From Bacillota bacterium (GTDB lineage: Bacteria > Bacillota > Clostridia > Christensenellales > SZUA-584): a stretch of DNA of 64,000 nt. Location of the stretch: assembly GCA_023461435.1 (NCBI GenBank), contig JAEYLC010000010.1, positions 124,001 through 188,000 on the forward strand. The letters run 5' to 3'. Position numbers and translations under genes: made by a program. Each line of letters starts with the position of its first letter. Position 1 is the stretch's first letter. The notes under the pieces are model-generated. The model was not told where the DNA came from. It searched no databases and saw only the letters and a program-made list of their open reading frames with translations. Positions 52,646-62,800 of this stretch are shown here, one piece after another.

Positions 52646-52732
52646 GCCGGTGTGTTGGAATTGGCAGACGAGACGGACTCAAAATCCGTTGTCCGCGAGG
52701 GCGTGTGGGTTCGAGTCCCACCACCGGCACCA
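52646..52732 (+). tRNA. tRNA-Leu (anticodon CAA)
   Basis: A type II tRNA of 87 bases including encoded CCA. Acceptor arms GCCGGTG and CACCGGC pair. The anticodon stem ACGGA/TCCGT encloses loop CTCAAAA, giving anticodon CAA at positions 34-36. A long variable arm (TGTCCGCGAGGGCG region) and the T loop GTTCGAGTCC are present. It should decode UUG. Confidence 0.97.
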
Positions 52733-52737
52733 AGTAT

Positions 52738-52792
52738 AATCCGAATCTTTGAAAGCGCTGGTCAAACCCGCGAAAAGATTTCGGATTTTTTT
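52738..52792 (+). terminator. Terminator after tRNA-Leu
   Basis: AATCCGA-ATCTTT and AAAGAT-TTCGGATT arms, then a T run. Confidence 0.85.
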
Positions 52793-52892
52793 ATTATCAG
52801 ATTATATTATTAACAGGTTAATATTTTCTGATTGGTTTTTATGAAGTATAATTAGCTTGTTTCTTCACAAGACATGGATGGGAGGAGTATTC

Positions 52893-53225
52893 TTGGAAAT
52901 TCCTCAAATTGTTTTAGGGATTATTCTGTTCTTCCTCGCAATAGCGCTCGGCGTTTATACTTGCTTTGCGGCTCGCTGCAAAGGACCAATTTTCACAAAT
53001 ACTTTTATTTGGAGTTCTCCCCAAGAAAGGAAAAAGGCAAATATCAGGGCAGAATATCACCAGGCGGCCATTGTATTTGGCTGTCTGTCAATGATTTGTT
53101 GCCTTTTGGCTGTTTATGTTCTGGCTCATTGGCAATGGCTGTTTGTTTTGATGTGGCTCGCTGTTTTCTTCACAGTTGTTTATGCAATTGTATCGTCAAT
53201 CAAAATGAAAAAACGAGGGAATTGA
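52893..53225 (+). CDS. Small DUF3784-like membrane protein
   Basis: 110 residues read from TTG at 52893, 5-6 bases after GGGAGGAG; in-frame ATGs at 52878 or earlier would overlap the ribosome site. Three TM helices (about 5-26, 58-78, 82-102). The segment YTCFAARCKGPIFTNTFIWSSPQERKK between helices resembles the GK-G-P-x-x-T-N-T pattern in DUF3784-like proteins. Function unknown. Confidence 0.6.
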   Translation: MEIPQIVLGIILFFLAIALGVYTCFAARCKGPIFTNTFIWSSPQERKKANIRAEYHQAAIVFGCLSMICCLLAVYVLAHWQWLFVLMWLAVFFTVVYAIVSSIKMKKRGN

Positions 53226-53538
53226 TCTGGGCGATGCCATTAAAAAGCAAAAAAAGAGGCAAACAGTGTTTGCCAAAATAAATAGGGAGATGAGTCGTAT
53301 CATAGTCGAGTTTTATCCATATTGTCGACGGATACGCTTTTAAATATCACATAAACGCACATTATCTTTAAATATACCACATAGTGATGCAAATTTCCTT
53401 TTAATTTAGTAAAAATTTTTGTCGTTTTATCAGCCTTTTGCACTTTTTTATCATGACGCAGTTCGTCAAAGTTTTTTCGGGAAATACTTATAATTATAGA
53501 AAAGACACATAAGCAAACAATTCTTACAAGGAGAGCCT
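53226..53538. other. Gene-free interval
   Basis: AT-rich stretch of 313 bp. GGCAAACA/TGTTTGCC at about 53261-53277 is a strong palindromic hairpin with a T-rich flank only on the minus strand. TATAAT at 53489-53494 is a likely -10 box for the GGDEF gene, with no good -35 box. No cyclic di-GMP riboswitch pattern was seen. Confidence 0.5.
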
Positions 53539-55044
53539 ATGAAAGAAGACGATTATCGCGTGTTTCCGCTGCCTGTCTTTATTGTCAGCTCAAAAAACGG
53601 CCGTATACTCTATTCAAATCCATTGGCCCAAAAAAGCGGCTTTGATCCCGGCTCGAATTTTTATGAAATGATCGAGGAAAAGGCGGTTTTTGGCATGTTC
53701 GTCCAGAAGGGCGCACATCCTTTGCATATAAAGACTACTGTGGTGATTGAGGGAAAAGCTTTTTCCGCAAAAATTGACGCGGCTTTGACAGAGCACCACG
53801 GCGGCGCCGTCTTTCTGATCGTTGTCACAGACATGAAAGAAGCGTCGTTGATCCATGAAGACGCGATGATTGCCAAAGCGGTCGGCGCGTATACCGTCGG
53901 CGATAAAAACCCGGTTCTCGAATTTTTGCGTATCACCGCAAGAGGGACAGGCGCTTTTTGCGCGTCGCTTTACGAAAAGAAGAATGGGCGGTATACACTT
54001 TGCGACGAATGGCGGGCGAAAAAAAGCATCAGCGTGCCCATGCTGAGCGCGGATGTCGAAAACGCAGCGGATCAGGAGATGGCAAGGCTCAAGAGCTTAA
54101 AGCATGCCGCCGACGGCATACTCGTGCCGTATCGAAAGTCTCAAGGCACCGAAGGGATTGCCGTTTGTTTCTTTGAAAGCGCCGCCGATGAGAGGCTGCG
54201 CACGAGGATTGAGAGAATGATCGGCGTCTACACGCTGCTCGCGCCCGACAGTCAGGACAACAACATGACGGCGCTGATACAAGGAATCGAGGGAATCGAG
54301 CAGGGGGTGGCCGTGTGGGAGGCCGATACAAAAGACCTGCTGTACGAAAACAAAGCGTTTCGTGAAAAGTTCGGTTCAGGGTCGGCTAAGCTGCTGCTGA
54401 GCAGGCTTAAGGAAGGCGAAAGCCCGTCTGCCGGCCAGCGTATCCATAAGGATGAAAGCACGGGCAAAAGCTATGGCATCACGCATACAAAAACGCGGCA
54501 CGGCAGGCGTACGCTGATGACAACGGTCGTTTTCGATATCACAAGATATAAGCAGGCTGAAAACAAGCTCGAAATGCTCGCGAAGACGGACATGCTCACG
54601 GGGCTCAACAACAGGCGCGCGGGTCTCGAAATACTTGAGGCGGCTTATTTAAGCTGCAGAAAACAGCATAGGCCGATCACCGTATGCTTTGCGGATATCG
54701 ACGGCCTCAAACGCGTCAACGATACCTACGGGCACGGTGTGGGCGACAATATGATCCGCGCGGTGGCCATGATACTCAAAAAGCAGCTGGACGGGACGGG
54801 AGAGGTGTGCCGCCTGGGCGGCGACGAATTTCTGCTGATACTGCCGGGGATACAAAAAACGCAGGCCATGCTGCTCGCGTCGCGCATCAAACAGGCCGTT
54901 TCACGCACGTTCGTGAGCGAGGCGCAAAGCATCTCCATGAGCTTTGGATTCAAGGAAGCCGAATTTGATCCGAATGAAACCGTCTATACGCTGATCAACG
55001 TGGCTGATTCCGATATGTACAGGGAAAAACGAAGCAAGGCTTAA
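53539..55044 (+). CDS. Soluble PAS-GGDEF diguanylate cyclase
   Basis: A 501-residue cytoplasmic protein. N-terminal PAS-like domain (about 5-100: PVFIVSSKNGRILYSNPLAQK), a GAF-like middle (about 110-230), a second PAS-like segment (about 245-325: GVAVWEADTKDLLYENKAF), then a GGDEF domain from about 345 with TDMLTGLNNRRAGLEIL, FADIDGLKRVNDTYGHGVGD and an intact LGGDEFLLI loop. No RxxD inhibitory site is seen. Its stop codon overlaps the stop of metF on the other strand in TTAA. Confidence 0.92.
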   Translation: MKEDDYRVFPLPVFIVSSKNGRILYSNPLAQKSGFDPGSNFYEMIEEKAVFGMFVQKGAHPLHIKTTVVIEGKAFSAKIDAALTEHHGGAVFLIVVTDMKEASLIHEDAMIAKAVGAYTVGDKNPVLEFLRITARGTGAFCASLYEKKNGRYTLCDEWRAKKSISVPMLSADVENAADQEMARLKSLKHAADGILVPYRKSQGTEGIAVCFFESAADERLRTRIERMIGVYTLLAPDSQDNNMTALIQGIEGIEQGVAVWEADTKDLLYENKAFREKFGSGSAKLLLSRLKEGESPSAGQRIHKDESTGKSYGITHTKTRHGRRTLMTTVVFDITRYKQAENKLEMLAKTDMLTGLNNRRAGLEILEAAYLSCRKQHRPITVCFADIDGLKRVNDTYGHGVGDNMIRAVAMILKKQLDGTGEVCRLGGDEFLLILPGIQKTQAMLLASRIKQAVSRTFVSEAQSISMSFGFKEAEFDPNETVYTLINVADSDMYREKRSKA

Positions 55045-55901
55045 ATGAGGCCGCTCATTTTGAGTATCTGCGCGGTTTCGTCGGCTTTGTTCATCACATA
55101 AAGATGAAACTTATTGATGCCGCCCGCCATCAGGCCGGTGATTTCCTGCACGGCGTAGTCGATACCGGCTTTTTTGAAGGATTCAGGGTCTTCACCGTAG
55201 CGGCTGACGAGCCGGCTTAAGGACGCGGGAATCGAGCAGGCGGAGAGCAGCGTCATTCTGATGATCTGCTTGGGATCGAGAACCGGCATAATGCCCGTGG
55301 AAATCGGCGCTGTGACGCCCGCCTTATAGGCTTTTTCATGAAAGTCGAGCAGCGCGTTTTTATCAAAGCAGAGCTGGGTTACGAAGAAATCCGCGCCGAG
55401 ATCGGCCTTCATCTTCATATATTTGATGTCGTCGCACAGGGTATCGGCTTCGTAGTGCGCTTCCGGATAAGCGGCGGCGCCCACGAAAAAGCCGCTTCTT
55501 TTTTTTATGTCGATGATCAGGTCGCTCGCGTGCCTGTAATACACAAACGCCGCGGATTTATCCATGCCCTGCGGAATGTCGCCGCGCAGAGCCAGTATAT
55601 TCTTAATTCCTTTTTCACGCAGCGTGTCGAGCACGGCGTTGATCTGATCGGCATTCGCGCCCACGCAGGTGAGATGCGCAATGGCCTCGAGCCCGAGCCC
55701 GCTCACATGCGAAGCTACCTCGACGGTTCTATCCCTGTTGCCGCCGCCCGCCCCGTATGTGATGCTCACGAATTCGGGGTTGTAAACGGAGAGCTTTTCA
55801 ATCGCGCCGTATACGGTATCCACCGGCATATCCTTTTTGGGAGGAGAAAATTCGAGCGAAAATGCTTTTGTGTTTTGTTTGAGTTTATCGATAAGGTTCA
55901 T
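55041..55901 (-). CDS. metF: Methylenetetrahydrofolate reductase
   Basis: Makes 5-methyltetrahydrofolate for methionine synthase. 286 residues in a TIM barrel: FSLEFSPPKKDMP, VSITYGAGGGNRDRTVEVA, LALRGDIPQ, and DFFVTQLCFDKNALLDF. AGGAGTG precedes the ATG at 55901; the frame is open to 55946 but without a site there. Divergent from the MetH activation gene by about 120 bp, so the methyl-transfer genes may share control. No SAM or cobalamin riboswitch was seen. Confidence 0.95.
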   Translation of the reverse strand: MNLIDKLKQNTKAFSLEFSPPKKDMPVDTVYGAIEKLSVYNPEFVSITYGAGGGNRDRTVEVASHVSGLGLEAIAHLTCVGANADQINAVLDTLREKGIKNILALRGDIPQGMDKSAAFVYYRHASDLIIDIKKRSGFFVGAAAYPEAHYEADTLCDDIKYMKMKADLGADFFVTQLCFDKNALLDFHEKAYKAGVTAPISTGIMPVLDPKQIIRMTLLSACSIPASLSRLVSRYGEDPESFKKAGIDYAVQEITGLMAGGINKFHLYVMNKADETAQILKMSGLI

Positions 55902-56023
55902 GAATTTCACTCCTGTTACACGCGCCGGTTTTGGATTGATTCCCATTTAATCATAATGACAGCGATTTTGCAAGAGGTTGAATAATGGCGGTAAGTGTTG
56001 TATTATATCACCTGAGGTGCGCG

Positions 56024-56623
56024 ATGGAGCTTTTTTCATTTATACCGTTTGTTCCCGACAGAAAAACCGTGATGCGGCGGCTTGGCTCTCAAAAGGCCGT
56101 GTTTCCGGCGGAGCTGGATTACGAGATCGATGCACTGCTCAAAACCGCCGAGTCTTCTTTCACCGTAAAAGGAAAGGCGGCTGCCGTTCCGGCGCGCGTT
56201 TCTGCCGGTGGAACACTCTATATAGATGAAACGCCTGTCGAGTCGAAGCAGCTTGCAAAGCTGCTGGCAAACAGCGCCGAAGCGTATCTGATGTGCGCCT
56301 CCATCCCGAGGCGCGAGGTCGAGAGGATCAACGAAGCCATCAGTAAGGGAGAGGGGCTCAAAGCGCTCGTTTACGACGCTTACGCGTCTGAATTTGTGGA
56401 CGGCGCGCTCGACGTGATCATCGCGCGCAAGAACGCGGCTTTGAAACGCACGGGACGCCATCTGACGCGTCACCGGTTCAGCGCAGGCTACGGTGATCTG
56501 GATATCAAATATCAGAAGGTCTTTTACGATATGCTCGATATGGGCACGCTCGATGTACAGCTGAACGAACAATTCCTGCTGTCCCCGGAAAAATCGGTGA
56601 TAGCGGTGGCGGGAGTGGAATAG
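56024..56623 (+). CDS. Methionine synthase reactivation-domain protein (separate MetH activation domain)
   Basis: A 199-residue protein matching the C-terminal SAM-binding activation domain of MetH, here as its own gene. RFSAGYGDLDIKYQK carries the RxxxGYG motif, and the C-terminus reads QFLLSPEKSVIAVAGV. It would help to remethylate oxidised cob(II)alamin on the adjacent MetH. Two starts are possible: ATG 55985 or 56024; the second has GAGGTG at a good distance and gives the usual N-terminus (PDRKTVMRRLG). It ends one base before metH. Confidence 0.88.
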   Translation: MELFSFIPFVPDRKTVMRRLGSQKAVFPAELDYEIDALLKTAESSFTVKGKAAAVPARVSAGGTLYIDETPVESKQLAKLLANSAEAYLMCASIPRREVERINEAISKGEGLKALVYDAYASEFVDGALDVIIARKNAALKRTGRHLTRHRFSAGYGDLDIKYQKVFYDMLDMGTLDVQLNEQFLLSPEKSVIAVAGVE

Positions 56624-58996
56624 ATGAAGAAAATCGACGGACTTAGCTTTCTTGAATATATTCAGAAGCGCTTTTTGATACTCGACGGCGCAACGGGCAC
56701 ATATATGCAGAGCAATGGCATGTCTCCGGGCGTTTGTCCGGAGCTTTTTGCGATGGAGAACAAGAAAGTCCTTCGCGATATACAGCGCCAATATATTGAG
56801 GCGGGCTCGCGCGCCATCTATACGTTCACGATGGGCGCCAATTCGCTCAAGCTCGCTGAATTCGGGCTTGAAGCTCAGACGGACCGGCTCAACGAAGAGC
56901 TTGCGGCGCTCAGTGTGGAAGCGGCGGGCGGCGAGGCTTTTGTGGGCGGAGAGCTCAGCACTACGGGATCGTTCTTGCAGCCGCTCGGCGATATCGAATT
57001 CGAGCAGGCTGTTGATATCTATAAGCAGCAGATCACAGCGCTCGTAAAAGGCGGCGTCGATTTTATCGTGATCGAGACGATGATCGATATTCAGGAAACG
57101 CGCGCGGCAGTGCTCGCGGCCAAGGAGGTCTGCGATCTGCCTGTCGTCGTGAGCATGACGTTTGACGAAAAAGGGACGACGCTGACGGGCACGCCGCCCG
57201 AGGCCGCGGCGCTCACGCTGATCTGCGCGGGCGCGGACGCGGTGGGACTCAACTGTTCCACCGGGCCTGCCGAGATGCTGCCGCTTGTCAAGCGCATGAA
57301 GGCGGTTGCCACCGTGCCGCTGATCGTGAAGCCCAACGCGGGCATGCCGCGCATCGTGGACGGAAAGACGCGGTTCGATCTGTCCTGCGATGAATTCAGA
57401 GCGTTTGTGAAGCCGCTTTGCGAGGCGGGCGCGAACCTGATCGGCGGGTGCTGCGGCACCGATCCGTGCTATATCAAAGCGATATATGAAGAGATACAGC
57501 CGCTCTCGCCGCTGCCGTGGCAGAAAACGCTGCCGAGCGCGCTCACATCCGTGACGGACATGACGTTCTTTGGCAGGAGCTTTCGCGTGATCGGTGAGCG
57601 TATCAACCCGACGGGCAAGCCGAAGCTCAAGGAAGCGCTGAGGGCCGCCGATTACGATACCGTGCTCGATATGGCGATGGAACAGAAGGACGGCGGCGCG
57701 CATGTTCTGGACATCAATGTGGGCATGCCCGATTTTGATGAAAAAAGCGCGATGAAAAGTGTGATCGAGCGGCTGACCGTACAGGCCAAGCTGCCGCTTT
57801 GCATCGATTCGTCCAAACCCGACGTGATCGAGGCCGCGTTGCGCCTGTATCCGGGCCGCGCGCTCGTCAACTCGGTTTCCACCAAAACGGCCAGCATGGA
57901 GTCGCTGCTGCCCGTCGTCAAGAAATATCAGCCCATGTTTGTATTGCTGCCCATCGGCGACGACGGGATTTCTCAGACGGCTGAGGGGCGCATCAAAGAG
58001 ATTGAGAAGGGCTGTGAGAGGCTGGCCCGCGAAGGCATCGGCAAGGAAAGCATCGTCGTCGACGGCCTTGTGATGACCGTTTCGTCCGACGCGCACGCTG
58101 CGATCGAGACGCTCAAGGTGATCAAATGGTGCGGCGACAATGGCTTTTTCACTGTGCTCGGAATTTCCAACGGGTCTTTCGGGCTGCCCGAAAGAACGTT
58201 TATCAACGCCGCTTACCTCACGATGGCCATAGAAAAGGGGCTGACCACCGCGATCATGAACCCCGGCGATAAGCTCATGATGGACACATACCATGCCGCC
58301 GAGGCGCTCGTGGACCGCGATGATAATTTTGAGCGTTACCTCAAGCGCTTTGCGCAGGTGGAAGCGCCCAAAGAGGAGGCCAAAACCGTGGGCGACGCGG
58401 TGATCACGGGCAAAAAGAACCTGATCACGGCGCTGATCGATGAGCAAATGACGGACGGCAAAACGCCGAACGATATCATCAACGATATGCTGATACCCGC
58501 GCTGCAGAAGGTGGGCGATCTGTACGAACAGCGCGTCTATTTCCTGCCGCAGCTCATATACAGCGCGGAGGCGGCGCATACGGCTTTCGATTATCTGGAA
58601 AAGCATTTTGCGTCCGTCGATGCGAGAATCAAGAAAAAGATCGTGATCGCGACGGTGAAGGGCGATATCCATGATATCGGCAAGAACCTTGTGGCGATGC
58701 TGCTTCGAAACCACGGTTACGAAGTCATCGATCTTGGCAAGGATGTCGCCGCGAACAAAATCGTCGATACGGCGGCAGAGAAGGAAGCCGACATCATCGG
58801 CTTATCGGCGCTGATCACAACCACCGCGCAGGAGATGGCGAAGGTGATTGTGATGGCGAGAGAGCGCGGCCTGCGCGCGAAGATCATCGTGGGCGGCGCC
58901 GTTGTGACAGAAGATTATGCCAGAAGCATCAGCGCGGATGCTTACGCGCCCGACGCAGCGGGCGCGGTCAAGAAGGTCGCGCAGCTTCTGGAATAA
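56624..58996 (+). CDS. metH: Cobalamin-dependent methionine synthase, short form
   Basis: 790 residues, lacking the C-terminal activation domain of the 1200-residue enzymes; that domain is the gene before it. Domains: homocysteine methyltransferase (about 10-290; zinc ligands in LNCSTGP and GGCCGTD), pterin-binding (about 320-570; FRVIGERINPTG), B12 cap (about 590-670), B12-binding (about 670-790; DIHDIGKNLV contains the DxHxxG cobalt ligand). It uses 5-methyltetrahydrofolate from MetF and homocysteine from MetY. Confidence 0.95.
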   Translation: MKKIDGLSFLEYIQKRFLILDGATGTYMQSNGMSPGVCPELFAMENKKVLRDIQRQYIEAGSRAIYTFTMGANSLKLAEFGLEAQTDRLNEELAALSVEAAGGEAFVGGELSTTGSFLQPLGDIEFEQAVDIYKQQITALVKGGVDFIVIETMIDIQETRAAVLAAKEVCDLPVVVSMTFDEKGTTLTGTPPEAAALTLICAGADAVGLNCSTGPAEMLPLVKRMKAVATVPLIVKPNAGMPRIVDGKTRFDLSCDEFRAFVKPLCEAGANLIGGCCGTDPCYIKAIYEEIQPLSPLPWQKTLPSALTSVTDMTFFGRSFRVIGERINPTGKPKLKEALRAADYDTVLDMAMEQKDGGAHVLDINVGMPDFDEKSAMKSVIERLTVQAKLPLCIDSSKPDVIEAALRLYPGRALVNSVSTKTASMESLLPVVKKYQPMFVLLPIGDDGISQTAEGRIKEIEKGCERLAREGIGKESIVVDGLVMTVSSDAHAAIETLKVIKWCGDNGFFTVLGISNGSFGLPERTFINAAYLTMAIEKGLTTAIMNPGDKLMMDTYHAAEALVDRDDNFERYLKRFAQVEAPKEEAKTVGDAVITGKKNLITALIDEQMTDGKTPNDIINDMLIPALQKVGDLYEQRVYFLPQLIYSAEAAHTAFDYLEKHFASVDARIKKKIVIATVKGDIHDIGKNLVAMLLRNHGYEVIDLGKDVAANKIVDTAAEKEADIIGLSALITTTAQEMAKVIVMARERGLRAKIIVGGAVVTEDYARSISADAYAPDAAGAVKKVAQLLE

Positions 58997-59019
58997 AATA
59001 GCTTTACTGGAGAAGACAA

Positions 59020-59757
59020 ATGAATATCGAAGTGGACACGCACACGCATACAGTACTATCGGGACACGCGCATTCCACGTTGCTTGAGAACGCGGCAGCG
59101 GCAGCAAAAAACGGTCTCAAGGGATTTGTGATGACAGATCACGGGCCGAAGCTGCCCGGGTCCTGCCCTGAGTTCAACTTGGGCACATATCCTTTCTTGC
59201 CGAGCCATATTGAAGGAGTCCGCGTGTATGCGGGCGTTGAATCGAACCTCATCGACTTTGAAGGCAGTATCGACGTCAGGGAAAAGTACCTCAAATTGAC
59301 CGATTTTGTGATCGCGGGGCTGCACGAGGTCGTGATGAAGCCGGGCACAAAAGCGCAGAATACGGAAACCGTGATGAGCGCGTTTTTGAATCCGTATGTG
59401 GATATCATCGCGCATCCGGATAACGCCGCTTATGAGCTTGATTATGAAGCGGTTGTAAAGGAGGCAGCCAAACACGATAGGCTGCTCGAGGTCAACAATC
59501 ATTCTTTTTCCTACAGAAAAGGCGGGAAAGCCAATGCCGCAATCTATCTGCCGCTGTGCAAAAAACACGGCGTGAGGGTGGCTGTTTCGAGCGACGCGCA
59601 TTTTGCGCCCAAGATCGGCAGCCACGCAATTGCGCTAGGCATCATCGAAGAGCACGCCTTTCCGCACGAGCTTATCGTGAACCTCACAATGCAAAGATTT
59701 GAAGAGTATCTTTGCGAACGCAGAAAAAGGACCGGTGCCGAGTCTAAAAAACTTTGA
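59020..59757 (+). CDS. PHP domain phosphoesterase, YcdX type
   Basis: A 245-residue metal-dependent hydrolase. N-terminal VDTHTHTVLSGHAHSTL carries HxH, then VMTDHGP and VYAGVESNLIDFEG, with C-terminal VSSDAHFAPKIG: the ligands for a trinuclear metal site. YcdX-like proteins hydrolyse phosphate esters, but the substrate is not settled. GGAGAAG precedes the ATG. It follows metH after 23 bp and may be transcribed with it. Confidence 0.9.
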   Translation: MNIEVDTHTHTVLSGHAHSTLLENAAAAAKNGLKGFVMTDHGPKLPGSCPEFNLGTYPFLPSHIEGVRVYAGVESNLIDFEGSIDVREKYLKLTDFVIAGLHEVVMKPGTKAQNTETVMSAFLNPYVDIIAHPDNAAYELDYEAVVKEAAKHDRLLEVNNHSFSYRKGGKANAAIYLPLCKKHGVRVAVSSDAHFAPKIGSHAIALGIIEEHAFPHELIVNLTMQRFEEYLCERRKRTGAESKKL

Positions 59758-59842
59758 TGACCAAACTTTCTGAATGTGATAATATCATTGTATATATAAA
59801 GTTATGGCATTATTTATATTTTATACGGAGGCTTTGGTTTGA

Positions 59843-62800
59843 ATGGACATGATCATTGAAAAAATAGCCGCCTTGCGGGAGGAGCGGTCTCTTAAAAATC
59901 TCTTCTCGCTGATATGCGCCAACGGGGATACGGTCGCGGCGGAATACAATGACGGCAGCGGCATAAAAAAGCTCACATTTACCGATTATGAGCGCATCAT
60001 CACAGCCGGCGCGAAATTGCTGGGTCAGCGGCTCGAAGGACTGGAGCTGAACACCTTTGTGGCGCTTCGTTTTGCTAACAATCCGCTTTGGCCGGCGGCT
60101 TTCTGGTCTGTACTGCTGGCCGGTTACCGTCCGCTGCTGCTTGATGCGGGCGGAGACGACGCGCAGCTCATGCATGTGCTGCGGCAGGCGGGGTCTCGCA
60201 CGATCGTGACGGATACGCCGGTGGATGTGGGCGGCATCAAGGTCATTCATCCGGACGACTTTTTGAGCCTTGACGCAAAAAGCGAGATGTATATTCCGAC
60301 ATACGGAGACGGCATTGCGCTTTGCACCTCGGGCACAACGGCCACGCCCAAGGTCTATGTGTACAATGAAAAAGCGATCTGTGAACAGGTGCTGCTCGCC
60401 GATTATGTTTATAAGAACAACAAAGAAATCATCCATAACGGACCGATCAAACAGCTGGCGTTTCTCCCTTTTCACCATATTTTCGGCTTGATCGCCGTTT
60501 ATATGTGGTACACGTTTTTCGGAAAAACGATCGTTTTTATCCGGAGCCGGACCGCGGACGTGATCATGTCCGCGTGTAAGGAACACAAGATCACGCATAT
60601 CTACGCCGTGCCGCTGCTGTGGAACAACGTCGCCAAGGGCATCGTGCGCAAAGCGAAGCTTCAGGGCGAGGAAACCTACGACAAGCTCATGAACGCGAGT
60701 GATCTCAGCATCAAGCTGCAGCGCCGTCTTGGAAAGGCGGGCCGCAGGCTCGTGTCGAGCCTGTTTTTCAAGGATATTCAGCAAAAGCTCGTGGGCGACA
60801 GCATCGAATTTTGTATCAGCGGCGGCGGGCACATACAGCCCGAAACGCTTAAAATCATCAATTCGATCGGTTATCCGCTCGTCTCCGGCTTCGGCATGAC
60901 CGAAACGGGCATCGACTCGGTGGAATTGTCCTCGAAAATCGATACCAAGCTCGACGCGAGCGTCGGCAAGCCGTTTGCGCCGATGGAATACCGCATTGTG
61001 AAACAGGACGGCTCGGAGACAGGCGAGCTGCAGATCAAAGGCGAAGCGATGCATTCGGGGCGTATGGTGGACGGCGTTTACATCGCGCGTGAGGAAGGCT
61101 GGTTCTCTTCGGGAGACATCGTCCGCGAGGTGAACGGGCGCTATTATATCGAAGGCCGTTTGAAGGACGTCATCATCAACGAATCGGGCGAAAATATCTA
61201 CCCGGATGAGCTCGAAGACAGCTTTTCCGAGCTGCCGCATGTGGAGCATATCTGCGTGACCGGCGTGGCGGCCAAGGGCGTATACGACGACACGACGCTG
61301 ATCGTTTACATGGGGGAAAGCGCGGCGGATACGGACAAGGTGAACGAGCTGATCGCGGAGATCACGCGCGTCAACGGACTGCTGCCGATATACAAGAAGC
61401 TGCAGAAGGCATATTTGTCGCTTGAAGCGCTGCCGCTTGCCAACGGCATCAAGGTACGCCGCCAGAAGGTGAAGGAAGCGCTGGAGCGCGGGCAGGGCAG
61501 CTTCGAAGAGATCGATATCCGCAGCGGCGTCGTGAAGCACTCCATTAAAATCGAAGAGCCCGTGAGCCGCGCCAGCTATGACGATACCGAGCTTTCCGCC
61601 ATTATGGAAAAGATCAGGGGCATATTCGCGGAGGTGCTGGGGCTCGATCCCAAGTCGGTCAAGGATACCGACCACTTCGTGGAAGACCTCGGCGGCGACA
61701 GCCTCTCGAGCCTTGGCGTTTTCTCCAAGGCCGAAGAGATGTATGGCGTGATCATCCCCGATACAGAATATTTCACCTGCGCGAACGTGGAGGATCTGTC
61801 GCGTCTGCTCTACAGGAAGATCCATCATATCGAGGAGCGCCGCGAGGAAAGCAAACCGAAGGATATACGAAAAATCACGCGCTTCGACCAGTCGCGCGAA
61901 TATGAAGAATATGCGAAACGCCGTCTTGGGATGCAGGACGCGGGCATCAAGGACCCATACTTCGTCGCGCACGATTCGGTGCTCAGCGATACGTCGATCG
62001 TGGCGGGACGTGAGATCATCAATCTCGCTTCGTATAACTATGTGGGCATGTCGGGCCATCCGCGCACTGCCGAGGCCGCCAAAAAGGCGATCGACAAATA
62101 CGGCACATCGGCATCCGGTTCGCGTCTGATCGCGGGCGAAAAAACGCTGTACCGCGAGCTTGAACGCGCCATTGCCAAATGGAAGCATACGGACGACGCG
62201 CTCGTGCTGGTGGGCGGGCATTCGACCAATGTGACGTTTGTGGGCAATTTCTGCAACGAGAGAGATCTGATACTCTACGACGCGCTGTCGCACAACTCGA
62301 TCACGCAGGGCTGCCAGCTCTCCAGGAGCGATACCAAAGCGTTCCCGCACAACGATTTTGATATGCTCGAGCATATGCTCAAGGCCGCGCGCGACAAATA
62401 TGAGAAGATACTGATCGTGGTGGAGGGCGTCTATTCAATGGACGGCGATATCGCCCCGATACCCGATTTTGTGGCGCTCAAGAAAAGATATGACGCGTTC
62501 CTGATGGTGGACGAGGCGCATTCGAGCTGCGTGATCGGCCCGAACGGCGGCGGCGTGGACGATTATTTCGATCTGCTGCCGGGCGATGTAGACATCAAGA
62601 TGGGCACGCTTTCTAAGGGCCTTGGCACCTGCGGCGGCTATCTCGCGGGCGAGCAGAGCCTTGTTGATTACCTGCGCTATTCCACACCCGGGTTTATGTT
62701 TTCGGTGGGCATCAGCCCGCCGCTGGCTGCGGCATCGCTCGAGGCCGTCAACATCATGATGGAAGGCAACCCGCGCGTGGCGGCGCTGCATCAGAACATC

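Noticed and set aside
52646..52732. tRNA-Leu as integration site of a mobile element
   Set aside because: No duplicated tRNA 3' end, integrase or phage gene was found on either side.
52646..52752. ORF on the plus strand over the tRNA region (52549-52752)
   Set aside because: It covers the tRNA-Leu gene and its promoter, and has no ribosome site.
53226..53538. Cyclic di-GMP riboswitch before the GGDEF gene
   Set aside because: The conserved cores are missing; the only clear element is a simple palindromic hairpin.
55902..56023. SAM or cobalamin riboswitch between metF and the MetH genes
   Set aside because: The gap is only about 120 bp and has none of the conserved riboswitch boxes.
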